Source: Lepidonotus clava (Eukaryota; Annelida; Polychaeta; Phyllodocida; Polynoidae). From it: 64,000 nt of DNA. The notes under the pieces are model-generated. The model did not search any database. It had not been told where the DNA came from and worked only from the letters and a program-made list of their open reading frames with translations. Location: assembly GCA_936440205.1 (NCBI GenBank), contig OW387136.1, forward strand, positions 15,534,788-15,598,787, read 5' to 3'. This document shows, piece after piece, positions 30,906 through 43,600 of this stretch; positions within the stretch are counted from its first letter, which is position 1, and every line of letters starts with the position of its first letter. Position numbers and translations under genes: made by a program.

Positions 30906-31508
30906 AGCAACATTTCTCCTGTTTGTATTTCTTTGTTGTCTTAATATTTCTTTGTATGAAAACATATGTTTGATGAGATTTCCAAGTTTGGTGACTATAA
31001 TTATCAGTTAAAATATATCATATCAGAAGGCTGTGACATCATCAACTGTCACTTCTGAAGCGGTTGCTGTAGGAGTAACATCTTGCCTCGTCCTATCTTT
31101 CTAAAATATATCATATCAAATGGCCTAACAAAAATTACGTCTTTGCCAGCTATAGACGGAAAAAAAATGAACTGTGATATTTTAGGCGCCCGTATGTAAG
31201 CCTCAGGTTCCCAAATGCACATGGAAAACATGGAAAATGCCAAAGAGAAATTTCCTGTAAAGGAAAACACAGGGAATTTAGAAAATTGACCAAAACACAG
31301 GGAGTTCTATCTGCCCAATTTTAGGATTTTCTGATTCTAAAGATTTAGGAGATTGCACTCTTCTGAGAATAACATTTCCGTAAACTTCACATATATTTAA
31401 TTGCATTTTTTAAGTTGAACCCTTTGAGATCATGACAAATCCAAAAAAAAAAGTGATTCTTTTTTTTTAAAAAAACGGAATTTGATTATGAGATTTGAGA
31501 GGGATCCA

Positions 31509-31725
31509 TGATGACGATGTGTTGGAGTGTTAACGTCCGCTAAGCAATTTTTCAGCTATATCAGGACCACTCACGTTTTGTGTTTTACCAGTTGGCTGAC
31601 CAAATCTATGGGATTGGAAACAACAGCAAGGCAAGGTGGTGTAACTGGCATTGCCCAGCCTCGAAACCGGGTCTCACACAAGCCAAGTGAGGACCTTATC
31701 CACTACACCATCCCGCCCTCCTGAG
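31509..31725 (-). mobile_element. tRNA-derived SINE-like repeat, copy 1
   Basis: Read on the minus strand it begins GGCGGGATGGTGTAGTGGAT, containing a pol III A-box match (TGGTGTAGTGG). A B-box-like GGTTTCGAGGC follows about 45 bp later. A conserved tail contains GATATAGCTGAA. A shortened second copy is at 42523-42690. The tail resembles SINE tails widespread in invertebrates (from memory, not searched). Confidence 0.6.
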
Positions 31726-32172
31726 AGGGGTCCATGAAGTGTAGTGTATAAGCAACAAATGGTTATGGAATAAATCTTCAAAAAATAAAATTGAAAAGCA
31801 AGTCGAAAATATATTGATCTTCATAGTCAATTGAACAACAAACAATAATAACGCTTGGTTATGGTTATCCCTACTCAAAATCAGATAATCTGAATCAGAT
31901 CTGCTCGGTTACTTTGAAGACCCCTTTCTTTTTTTTGACAATACAGAAGGAAGCACAAAAATGATTGACAGTTTACTTGATAAAGGAAAGAATATCTAGT
32001 AGGAAGATGAAAAGTATAAGTCAAAACTATGTAATACTACATAACAGCTGTATCAAAGGAAAGTCTTCATGAATAGTGAGTAATGGATGTTTTATGCAGT
32101 TCCTCCTCATGAATATGTCCAAACAAATAAAGTTTAACTAGATATAAATAACTATAGCATTACATAGGTTAT

Positions 32173-32280
32173 CTAACCTTCATAGCCATTTTTGGATACA
32201 CAGTCTCTATCCCGTAAGTAATCTTCCAGGACACCGGCGAGTTTGTATTCGTAATTTCCAACTTGGTAAAACTTGTATAG
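32173..32280 (-). CDS. Candidate isolated 3' exon, 35 residues, gene unknown
   Basis: A strong acceptor (TACTTTTTCTCAG on the minus strand) is followed by an open frame LYKFYQVGNYEYKLAGVLED, then YLRDRDCVSKNGYEG, then stop. The composition is clearly protein-like. It starts in phase 0, as does the THAP exon, so it could be an alternative last exon after exon 21 of the 1,369-residue gene, giving 1,291 residues. It could also belong to an unseen gene or be a relic. I do not recognise the sequence. Confidence 0.4.
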   Translation of the reverse strand, partial: LYKFYQVGNYEYKLAGVLEDYLRDRDCVSKNGYEG

Positions 32281-34175
32281 CTGAGAAAAAGTAAAACTAT
32301 TCCGCAAAACCCTTAATTAAAGTGGTTTAAATAAGGATCTCAGAAATTTAGGCAAATAAGGCCTCAACTTGAGAGATGCGGTCTAAACAAGGGCTTTCAC
32401 AGAACAATTAACGTCGTGGAACTTATGGGAAAAGGTTATGGAAAACTGGCCTCAGGGAAACTTAGAAGTTAAGGTGCTGCTAAAAATGGGGTGTGGCTTC
32501 AATTAGGGGTTTTACATGACAGTTTTATTGAGCGACCAAAGATATGTCAATTTGGAGAAAATTTATTTTGTTTGATTAACATTAAATTGTCCTTTCACGC
32601 TGAATTTTGTTGGGTACCATGGTAACCAAAATCAAAATATTTGGCAATTTTTCCTTATTCAATTGCCACTGAAACCACAATGTTTATGGATAATGCCTCA
32701 TAGATATTTATGTATGCAACCATCTATTCCACATAAAAAAGAGACCTTTTCAAAGCTTTTTTTTGTCAATTTTAGAGTGTCGGTAACTAGTCATGTATTG
32801 GTATCATCTTAAACCATTTTTTTTCTATTATGTTTTATTGAGAACGTTTTTGGTTGAGGATTATGAAGGATAGAATCTACGAAGGATGTATTCACTTCAT
32901 TTTTCAAAAAATTATTTCTCAGTAAATAATTATTTAACGATATAAAAACTGCAGTGTTATCTTACTCTTTTCCTCGTTGTATAGGGGATAATTGCTGATT
33001 TTCTAGATCAAATACAATGAGGTCTTGGACTTGTGATCTTTGAATTGTGATCTTGGTTCATAGATTAGTGGTAAATAATCACGTTTCTACATTTTACTGT
33101 CTTTATATAGTTGTAATTGAAAAAAAAAATCATATGATATCATGTGTAAAAGGAATGGGCATTTTCTAATGTTGGTGATATGTTTTCATCATGGGAAGTT
33201 CGGGCAATAAGAAGTGAAGAATAAGAAAGTAATATTGCGCTTTTATTCTTATACATATGGGTATCTCAATGGATGTCTCAATGGGACACAGACATCGATG
33301 ATAACTCAATATGAAGGCTTGTCATTTCACATACCCAAAGGTTCTCTTCATTTGCCCCAGATTCTATTATATTCAAATCCTAGTTTTCATTTCTGAGAAA
33401 TGTGGGTATATGCTTATTACCTTATCAAACAGGTTTATCTTAATGTACAAAAAAGGGAAAGGCTAGAACCGATAAACATAATCTGAGACCCTATACACCT
33501 TTCCGATGAAGCTGCGCAGTGAAACCTCCTACAGAAGCCATTTATTGATTTTTATTTAGGGTTTGGGATCACCATTGGTGATTATAATTCCCCTCCCTCT
33601 GAAGCAGCAATACAATCATTTAATTCCAGAGAGTTTTGGTAACAGAATCCAACTTTCAAACTCACATTTGATGATATCACATTAGATGAGATCCATTAGT
33701 GAAATCCATTATGAACAAGATGAAATTAAGAAAAGATGAACATATTCAGTAAACAATAAATCAGCTATAATAATCACTTTGGTATCAGAGATAATCAATC
33801 ATACATATGGATTTTCAAATGTTAATTTTATTATATTATTGAAGTGATGTAGAGAGTATATTTCGTAGTCCAGTTAATACAGAATTCCAGTACAATGTCA
33901 TAACTGTTCTATATACCAGACTTCTGATACCTTCCGTTAACAACTTATGGTACTTTTAATAGGATACCATCACGCCGTCTAGTAATAATTTCCCCTATTG
34001 TCAACAAATTCAGCTAAACGAGAAAGCTTATAGGCATATATTAGTAAGTGTGATTTCCTCCTATGGTACAAAGTAAATAATGATGCATTTAAGTGAAGTA
34101 CTTCTGAGCCAATAATTCACATTGAGAGACTATTCCAATCAATTGTTCAGGCCAATTCCGCTAGCAGAGCGCCAC

Positions 34176-34181
34176 TTTATT
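34176..34181 (-). terminator. Candidate polyadenylation signal of the 1,369-residue gene
   Basis: AATAAA on the minus strand, about 135 bp past the stop codon at 34316. Confidence 0.45.
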
Positions 34182-34315
34182 TAAAAAGGTCTATAAAGAT
34201 AATGAGACATGTTTTTCTCCAAAATTAGGGTGAAGTAATCGAGTGGTCACATAGTACCTTGAGATAGTCTGTCTTTTTTGTTCTCATTCAGTTATGTTTG
34301 AACATCACTTTTTTA

Positions 34316-34657
34316 TCACTTCTTTTCAGTCCATGGGAATATACTTGGCACTGCTCTTTGTTTTAGAAAGCGCCGTCCAGTTTTCGTTACTAAAAAGTCA
34401 TTATCTCGAAAATGTCTGGAACACACCTTTGTATGTTTCGATGGACTGAATCCTGTTCTTTCATCACGGCTGATCAGTAGTAACCAATAGTTGAAAAGCT
34501 CTTGCTCCCTAGGAAAACCATGAAATGAGACTTTCTGCCCATTTTCTACCACATATCCAATCCTACTGCAACGAGGGATACAACAGTTGATATTGGCCTT
34601 GTTGACCCGACCAGATTTGCTGTTTTTTATGATTTCTGTCTTTTTCTTGATGGATTC
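34316..34657 (-). CDS. 1,369-residue gene exon 22: THAP zinc finger
   Basis: The exon is 342 nt including TGA, phase 0, with acceptor TTTTTTTCAG. Residues 1257-1369. The C2CH THAP pattern is complete: C1282-x3-C1286, 48 residues, C1335-x2-H1338. The surroundings are typical (VSFHGFPRE, CSRHF, and AVPSIF near the end). The finger ends five residues before the C-terminus, whereas family members usually carry it at the N-terminus. Confidence 0.88.
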   Translation of the reverse strand, partial: ESIKKKTEIIKNSKSGRVNKANINCCIPRCSRIGYVVENGQKVSFHGFPREQELFNYWLLLISRDERTGFSPSKHTKVCSRHFRDNDFLVTKTGRRFLKQRAVPSIFPWTEKK

Positions 34658-37600
34658 CTGAAAAAAAGAAAACATATACCTATATGAACAGAAAAACCGA
34701 AATGAACACAAATAATCCTCATGATTGGAAATATCTGCCACATCAAAATTAGTGTTTTGCCATTTTACTTTTTTTTTTTTTTTTTCGTTTATTTAAACTG
34801 ATAATTGTCGGTTGCAAAGTCGGTTTTAATCAATTACCAGTGATATACAGCATTAAGATCTTAACATGGTAATATAGATACAACATATGATACAGTTAAT
34901 CGATTCAAGATAATGTGGATACGTATGCTATTGCCAATAATTAAGTACATTTGAATCAAACTGTCGCCCTTTAGGGCTTGAGGGGAACAAATGGAAAAAC
35001 ATTACAGGATATTGTAATTCAACATTATTGACTTTGATTTAAAAGCAGAATAGGAAACGATATTTCTAGTCACAGGTGGCAAACTATTCCACAGGGTAGC
35101 ACCTCTATAAAAAACATTCTTGGTATATTTTTGCTTACGGGCCCTTGTAACATTAAAAACTGTAGCTGCATGAGCTCGGGTTCTTATGTCTCTGTCATCA
35201 ACAAGCGATTTCATATTTTGCATTTTATACATAAAGTTTTTAAGATGCGCTTGTCTCCGAGCTTTTAGGTTACCTACTTTATATCTTCTATGTAATTCAA
35301 TAGTAAGAAGCCTCTCTGGGCCAGCAGAACAGATTCTAGGACAGTGATTCTGGGCTTTTTGCAGCTTACCCAGCTGCTTCACATTAGCTCCATCATACAA
35401 AATATCACCATAATCAATACAAGTCGGCAGATCGACGTGATAGATGAGATAGATCATTTGAAAAAATGAGAATTTTGCCCAATTGGAATTAACGTAGGAC
35501 GCTAAGGAGAGATATTAATGAATGAAATATTTTGATAGTAGGTCCGAAAAAATGACACTATAGTGACAATTTCACAAATAATTTAATCTTTGAATCTGTG
35601 TCCGACACTGACACTGACACTGACAGCACCGGAGAACTTATTGACGCCTATGTTTTAACATTGAATGGGAATGATTCAGACAGTGACAGTGACTTAGGCC
35701 TAGACATATTAGAACTCAGATTTAATATTTCGATGGTAGGTAAGAAAAAATGACACTATAGTGACAATTTCTCAAATCTTTTAATGTTTGGATCATAAAT
35801 AATTGCTTTAGGCCTGTCTCGCCTAACCTATTTTAACGGTATAATTTCAAATGCTGGAAAAAGATATGAACCCAAAATGATCAAACCATATCATAGGATT
35901 CTGAGATATGTGGGAACATAGATATATGCATGATTTTAATTTTGGTAGGGGTAATAAGGCCTAAAATATTTTTTTCCAAACGCCGCTGATTGTGACATGT
36001 ACAATGTAGGCCTATAGGCCTATTTCAAATGCTGGAAAAAAAGATATGAACCCACCTTTAACGCCTGGAGTCCTGAATGCATCCAAATGTTTATATCCTC
36101 CACAATTGATCACATTTAGATATTTAGTATAGAGTTCAATGTATCGATGCAGGCGCCATGTTAGGTCTGACAGTGTGAAGCCTCCTTGTGTCCGATCGAT
36201 CCAATGTTTTTCCTTCGATTCGAACGCAAGGTTCACACATGAGTTTTCAATGCGTTGTATGCGTTTAAGGGGGTCCAGACTCCAAAATATATATTTTGAA
36301 AGCATCAGATAGCGCAGTAATCCAGGTAAACAGGCAGAAAGGCGACTCCGCGGTAACATACAACCACCGGGGCCGGCTGCACCCAGCCATGTGACGCTGA
36401 CAGAGTGAAGTGGTCGGGCGGAGGCCGGAGGATTACCAAGAGAAATAGCGCGATGTTTTCGCGCATTTTGACGCGTTATTTCGCACTATTTTGATCCTTA
36501 GACATTGGGATGCTTAGCTATGTATCCAAATCTACCTCTCTATATATATTTGACCCTTAAGAACGACCGATTTCATAATCAAATAGGCCTGCAAAGTTGA
36601 TGAATATTCAGAGATTGACCCAGATCCCTTCCTGCCCAATCGAAAGCGAGGCTGGTGGGCGTGACTTGACCCGGTTAACACGGCGTCGGGTGACGATCTG
36701 ATTTCTGGTCTTATTTGGTCAGATATCGATGTAAATGATCAATTGATGGTCTTATGGGACCTCAAACATCATGTACGATCCATATCAGATAGGAAATCGA
36801 TCAATTCTATCGGATTATATATGTTTTCTGAGGTGAGTATGGCCATCACCTGTCACGTGACGAGCGGGACTGCGGGTTTTGCCAGGTTTTGCACTCGGAT
36901 TTTGCCAATGGCGGATTGTACCACAACCATTTTACTGGAAGCATCGGTAAATAAGACATGGGTAAGTGGTTCCCGCAATCATAGATATATAGAGAAACTT
37001 GTATCCAAGGTAAGGAGGCACCAGCATTTGGGGGCTGTTGCCGGCGAGTGGGCAAAATCCTATACATTCTAGTTTATTGCTTGTAGTCGTACGCGAAAGT
37101 CCAAGCGCTGTCCTTTAGAGAATTTCGCCTGATACGCTTTGATACGCTTTCGTACTCCTTTTATCCCTTTGGTTTCCATGGCGAAAAATAAGGCAGTATC
37201 ATTGTCTTATAGATAGCAATGCTAGCTGTCCCAGTTAGATATTTCCTAATCTTTGCTAATAGAAAGGATATGTAGGCTACAGTTTTAAAACATGCACTTA
37301 TATGTTTTTCAAAATTCAAAGTTTGGTCTAATGTTAAGCCCAAATACGTATATGATTTAACATATTCCAGATTGTGCCCGTCAAGTTTAATCACTTCAGG
37401 TTTAGTATGTTTGATCATGTGCCTGGTGCCGAAAAGCATTGTTTTAGTCTTAGCAATATTAATTGTGAGCTTGTTTTTATTACACCATTTATAGAGCTTG
37501 TTTACATTACATTGTATTATGCTTGACACAGGATGACACTTAGGATGTCGCAACTTGATTATGATATCATTGTTTGATAGAATTATACAATACATTGACT

Positions 37601-40600
37601 TATCTACACTGTACCAAAAGTGGAAAGTCATAAATATATCATGCCTCAAAACGCCAACAAATGCCAGAAATATACTCCAGTATATTGAATGAGGTTTCTG
37701 CCTGCAGAAATAAATCATTTGGGATATTGATAAAATACTCTCTCATCATTTAACTCGTCTAAGAATCCTCAAGGTGACCAACCTTGCATTCTGTATTTTC
37801 CACCCTTAACCTTGATGCCTTACTTATCTATATATATATGGATTATTTTTAAGGGCAATTGGTTATAAAATGAAAGTAACAAAGGATGAAAAAGTTATCC
37901 TACCTCTGTCTGCCTGTAATGCTCCTTGAAATTCCACAAATTTTAAATACAGCAAACTCGAAGAAATTGTCCTCCGATTAAGCCACCACCAAACTACTTA
38001 TTTCTTTGAGGGGTACAGCCTTTAGGCTATATTCCACTTTGCGGTAGGTCGCATTTGCAGTCATTATTTTTAGGTGCCACAAGCAATTTGCAGTTGTGAT
38101 ATCAATATGTTGGTATCTGGTACTGCAAGCAAACCTTAGAAAACCTTTATAAAATAGCAGGTGCCGCAAGCAGGTCACACAAACAAGTGCCACAAACACA
38201 TTTATTCCACCTTGCGGCACTTTACCGCATGCAGGTTTGCGGCAGTTTGCTTGCGTCTTTTTCATGGTTTACTGTATTTAAGATTTAAGATATGCGCCTT
38301 TTCATGGTGCCGCGAGCAAGTACCATATAGTGGAATATAGCTCTTTTTTTTCCCTCTCTTTAAAAGGCATAATCAGCATGTAACTGCTTACCTTGGCTGA
38401 CACCACCGGTGTACATGCATTATGGCCCTCTTTGGTGCTGCACTTATTTTTGCACTTTTTCTTGGGCCTTGAGGACCCTTCTTCTGTACTACAGGACTGG
38501 AAATAAATTGAGAATACACTCATTATGTCTTTCATTCCATACACTGCTTATTCCCCACACATACTGATAATTCTTTTTTTTAATTCGAGATATTCTCTCA
38601 ACACACTTCTATCGGAAATCATCGCCAATAATGTAAAATGATTTGTTGCATTTTGGTGTTATTCCAATAGCACGCTTCAAAAATAATAGCAGTCTTTTCA
38701 CCAAAAAGAGATCATTTGAAATGTATCAATGGGGATATCTGTTAGTTACATTACCTCATTGAGCACATCATTGAATGAAGTTGAAGAAATGGATTCTGAA
38801 GATGCCATCTCGGGACCCTGATCTTCTTCTTGAACGAAAGGTAGATCTTCCTCTGATACATTCTGCAGAGCTGTTGATACGTCCAAGCTAGGGTCCATAG
38901 ATGCTGACCACTAAAACAACATATCCCAAGGGTTTGAATTGAGAGATGTCATTTCATAAATATATATATGAAATGATATATATATATATATATACTTCAA
39001 AAGTTACCTTACTCAGACCTGTACTTAGTTAAACACAGTCTTCCAGATTTTTTTCATGATTTCATTTTTTCATATATCACTTGACATATCCTATTACCAT
39101 AGATGCCAAAACATTAATATGAAAATTCTGGAATTCTGTAAAACCACGTAATTTGCATCCTAATTAAAAAAAACTACTTTAGTATATGTTGTGAAAGATG
39201 TAACCGTAGAAACATTATTTCAAGTCTCCAGTCTGTTTTATCATTCTATTGTCTTGCTCTGAGGTTCAGGTTTGAATAACACAGATGTTAGCTTACCTCT
39301 TCTATGAGAGGGGAGGCAAGATTGAGGTCTGTTTTGATGTAGAGTTTTCCCACGCCTGTTAGGAAGAGGACGCCCTCCCCATTAAGTACAAAGGAACTAC
39401 CCATATCAGGAGGGCCTAAACTTTTACTGCCAGGCTTAATCTGAAAGGAAACCAGAAGGAAATGAGAATAAGTTTCAGAAGGGCTAGGTAAATAAATATA
39501 ATATTGTGTAATGCTATACACAACATACTTGATGGCTAAAATCTTGCAAGTTTAAAATGACATATTTATGAATGTGACATTTATGGTAATGTTTTTATTC
39601 ACATTTACACCTCATTAATTTCTTTGAAAGAATAAACATGGAAATAGCATACTGGTCATTAAAAAGGTAAGAGAAAATACCAAACAACATGGCAACTTTT
39701 CATTATAGGATGCCCCAAAAGCAATAAATAAATGGTTCATTTGACAGATGGGTGGTACAGCTGAAATCAGCAACACTTGGACTTGGATTTGGGAGCATTA
39801 CAATTTTATTCTTGTGGAAATAGCATATCCTAAAAATCTACCTGTAAGTACTGGAAAGTGAAGTCCTGGTCTGGAAACAAGTGTTGGAAACGTGCACTGA
39901 TTGCCTCTCTGACATCCTCCTCTGCCATTCTGGTATTAAGTGACACAGTTGACACAAGACCTACATTGGAGAGTTCGGCTAGTTTAGAAGCCGAAGGCAC
40001 TGGCACGGCCCCACGGAAAGTGGAGGGCCTCACCATGCAGATCACAGTCTTGAGGACAGGTGTTATCTTGCCCTGTGCTTTGGTTGTGTGCTTCTTTGAC
40101 TTCAGGGTGCTGAGTATTGGAATAGATGGCTGTAAATACAAGAAGAAACTGTGAATAACTTTCTTTATCTGTAAGTGTCTGATAAAATAAAGACTTGCTT
40201 TATTTCAAAGCACATGCAATTACCTGACAATAATATCATCTAACCCTTTCCTCATGTTCCTGTTTATTGAATGGCAACCACTGACGATTAAGTAAACCCT
40301 CCTTCCAAAAGCTTGGATTAGCATGAATTGATACCAGCCCTGACCACTATATATCCAGTCCATGGCAATGGGACTACCTATCAATCAAAGTATGTTTTTA
40401 ATTCTGCCGTGACAAGGGCTTACAAGGGGCATCTCCTTTATTCATTTTGTTATTCCAAGATATCCCCTCAACCATCTGGAATGTATTGCCGAGTCATATC
40501 AGATTTAATGTTGTTCAAACTTTGGATATCCTTATTGAAGTGAAATATAACCAAAATGATTATTTCTGTCTTACCGTTGTTCGAAAAGCAAATTCTGAAT

Positions 40601-43600
40601 GAAACAGTAGTCCTTCTATGTACACAAGATTTTAAATGTTTCAACAATTATGTGCATTTTCATGGATTAGTTAATGTTACCTCATTTACATTGTCCTCAT
40701 CAAATGAACTTGGTGACATGGATTCTGGAGATACATTCTGAGGATCCTGGTCATCTTCTTGACGGAAAGGGAGCTCCTCTCCAGAGATGTTGGGCAGTGA
40801 TGTTGATACGACCACGTTGGGGTCCATGGGTGCTGACCACTAAAACAACATATTCCAAAAGTTTGAATTGAAAGCTTTTTTCCTGTCAATACACTTGTAC
40901 AGTCAAAAATCAGGAAATTCATAATGGGGGGGAGGGGGGGGAGAGAGGGGGGATGGCATCTCTGGATAATCATGTCTTCAATTCATGTGCACAAGCCTCT
41001 GATTACAGACAATTGTTTGGAAATAGGTCGCTTGTGTCATCAATGGTTTCTATAGCCCTGGTTGTAAATCCAAAGCGGCCATATGTAGAAAGTGAAAACG
41101 GGAGAAACGGATTGTGTGTCTGTTCACTGCCAGCACTACCACACCAAGTGATAGTTGTCACTTAAATGTTGCCAACAGTAACCTGCTTGACAACCCAGAT
41201 TGTATAGTAACCAGGGCTATGACATCATCAAAAACTGATGTGACTCAGGTTAAAATGTGTACATAAGGATAATGGTGAATTATGTATCCAAGGTGACTCC
41301 ATGAAGTAGAGTTAGTTCAATTGATCAGAATTATTGTTGGTATTTAGTGGTTTTGCCTTAAATGGCTCATCAGGTGCGAATTTGGTAAGAATTACTTCAT
41401 AATCAATTACGAAAATAATTTTACCGAAGGTTTAAGTAAGAAAAATAGATTATATGGATTTTTAGTTTTTTTGAAAAAAGACTAGTTAAAGATATCAGCA
41501 GGCCCATTCCAATTTTTAGAAATATTGGTGAATTTTTCAGGGTAATCCAAGAGTCGTAGGTACGGAAAAATGGGAGTTGGTCAACGTGGTAGGACTATGT
41601 CCAGTCACTAAAATAAATAGTGAGAAATGTCAGGTGCAGCCGCGGTAGAAAGTGAAAACCATAAGAGACAAGAACAATATTGGTACATTATGACAGCGCA
41701 AGCGCTGTGAGCAGAGAAAAACATCATATTATAGATCAAACCAGGAAGGAAAACTATTTTTTTATTCAAACCTACGAATTCTAATAAACACAAAATAAAC
41801 AATTAATTGTACGGACTATTCAAGACTATTAACTGAGTCACCACTGGAAGGATGGACTTGCTATAAAAAAAAACTGCTTGTGAGACAGCAGTTGTAAAGC
41901 TATAAATAATGATGACTCAGAGACATCTGTTGCACCATCACAATGTCATGCCATACTTCTAATTGCCCTGACCACAGTGGTTCACTACAATTAACCACCA
42001 CAGCTATCACATTGCCATAAAAGACATCTTACAGTGCAAAAAAGTGCAAACAATCTTCATAATGGGAGGCAATTCGTCAAGGAACTTGTGTCTTATCATA
42101 AACACGATTTGGACCACCCATGATAGCCCAGACAAACAGCTACTGGAATCAAAGAGGACCACCCACGTTGTACCAGATGATTCTCAGTGGAGAGAAAACT
42201 TTTTTTAAACGTATTGTAGTTAAGAAAACGTTTTCTCTCCCGAAACTCCTAAGATGGATATCCAGTCTGTATTCATCAGTCTATTTTCTGCATTCTAATT
42301 TGTTATGTTTGAATAACAGAGACAAGAGCTTACCTCATCTAGATGAGGAGATGCCAGGTCCAGATCTGTTTGGATGTAAAGTTTTCCCTGGCCTATTAGG
42401 ACAAGGACACCATCTCCATTATATATGAAAGAAGCACCTACATTGGGGGGACCTAAGCTTTTACTGCCAAGCTTCATCTGAAAAAACACAGGAAGTACAT
42501 ATGATCCACAGGGCTTAAATTTGATGATGATGTGTTGCAATTTAAGGTGTATTCAGCAATAGTTCAGCTATATCAACACCAACTCACGTTGGTGAATACC
42601 AGTTGACTATGGGGATGGAAACAACGGAAAGGCAAGATGGTATAGCAGGCATAGCCCAGACTCGAAGCCCTACCATCTCGCCCCCCTACAGGGCTTAGGT
42701 AAAAATAGATTGTATTATGCTATACACAATGAACAGCTAAAATCCAGTAACTTAAAAACTCCATAATGAAGACTACTGCAGTTGCTGACCTTGGGGGCAT
42801 TACTTACAAATGTTTTGGTCTGGATATAGCATACAAAAGAACTTACCTGCAAGTACTGAAAGGTGAAATCTTTGTCTGGGGACAAATGTTGGAAACGTTC
42901 TTTGATTGCCTCTCGCACTTCTTCTGCCGTCATTTTGGCATCAAGCGCCACGTTCGAAACAAGGCCTTCATCAGAGAGTTTGGCCAGTTTATACGCAGAA
43001 GGCACTGGCATGATGCCCCCACGGCCAGTGGAGGGCTTCACTATACAGATCACAGTTTTGCAGGCCTTCTTTGATGGGGACCGCGCTAGTGTTAACTTTC
43101 CCTGTTCTTTGGGATTGTGCTTCTTTGTCTTCAGGGTGTTATACATTGGAGCAGAAGGCTGTGAATACAAGAAGACATGTCGGATATACAACAAAAGGAA
43201 GTCTTGAAAAAATAACGTCTCTTATCTATGTTCTATAGACCTTGGAAACACAATGTACCATTTTCTGAACAGATGGGAAATTCTGGCATCTCATTTAAAT
43301 TATTATGCGTATCGCATATTTACTGTGAGGGCAGAACCAATTGCTAGAGACTGCCTGGCATGCTGAGGTACTTTATCAGAGCTGAAGTCGGAGCCCTAGT
43401 CCCATGTCTTTGAGAACGATAAATAGTTTAGATAGTATAATGGTACTCATACAAATGAGCACATTGCTTTTTTGAGCAATGAGAAATGTGCTGCATGTTT
43501 GAATATCTTTGCCTGTGTTCTCTACAGAACTGGACATGGGCAGGTTACCACAGCAAAATTCTAACATTTCTTACAAGGAAAAACACCTTACCCCTACCAA

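Larger units (their letters stand above)
30906..34315. other. Intergenic region between convergent genes
   Basis: This lies between the synaptotagmin 3' end (+) and the 3' end of the 1,369-residue gene (-). It is AT-rich and holds a tRNA-derived SINE-like copy (31509-31725) and an isolated exon-like block on the minus strand (32173-32280). Nothing else was recognised. Confidence 0.6.
35416..37184. other. 1.77-kb insertion inside the LINE
   Basis: The reverse-transcriptase reading breaks after ILPYF and resumes at DYGDILY across this block. It contains two copies of a dispersed repeat (35531-35597 and 35723-35810; third copy 44960-45049), a GC-richer patch (36360-36700) and an open frame (36056-36359). 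No terminal repeats or target duplication were found by eye. Confidence 0.7.
34769..37720 (-). mobile_element. 5'-truncated LINE, split by an insertion
   Basis: On the minus strand, 37720-37185 encodes the late part of a reverse transcriptase (NKLYKWCNKNKLTINIAKTK, FGTRHM, YTYLGLTLDQTLNFEKHI). Then 35415-35002 resumes at DYGDILYDGANVKQLGKLQK and runs to the typical C-terminus (FYRGATLWNSLPPVTRNI). A poly-A tail follows (T run 34769-34785 on the + strand). The catalytic YxDD box is not intact, so the copy is dead. The style is that of the CR1/Nimb-like clades, by eye only. Confidence 0.85.
34658..38391 (-). other. Last intron of the 1,369-residue gene, filled by an interrupted LINE
   Basis: This holds a LINE fragment in gene orientation (34769-37720), which is itself split by 1.8 kb of unrelated sequence. 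No additional exon joined in phase was found, although a possible foreign first exon lies at 36056-36359. Confidence 0.7.
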
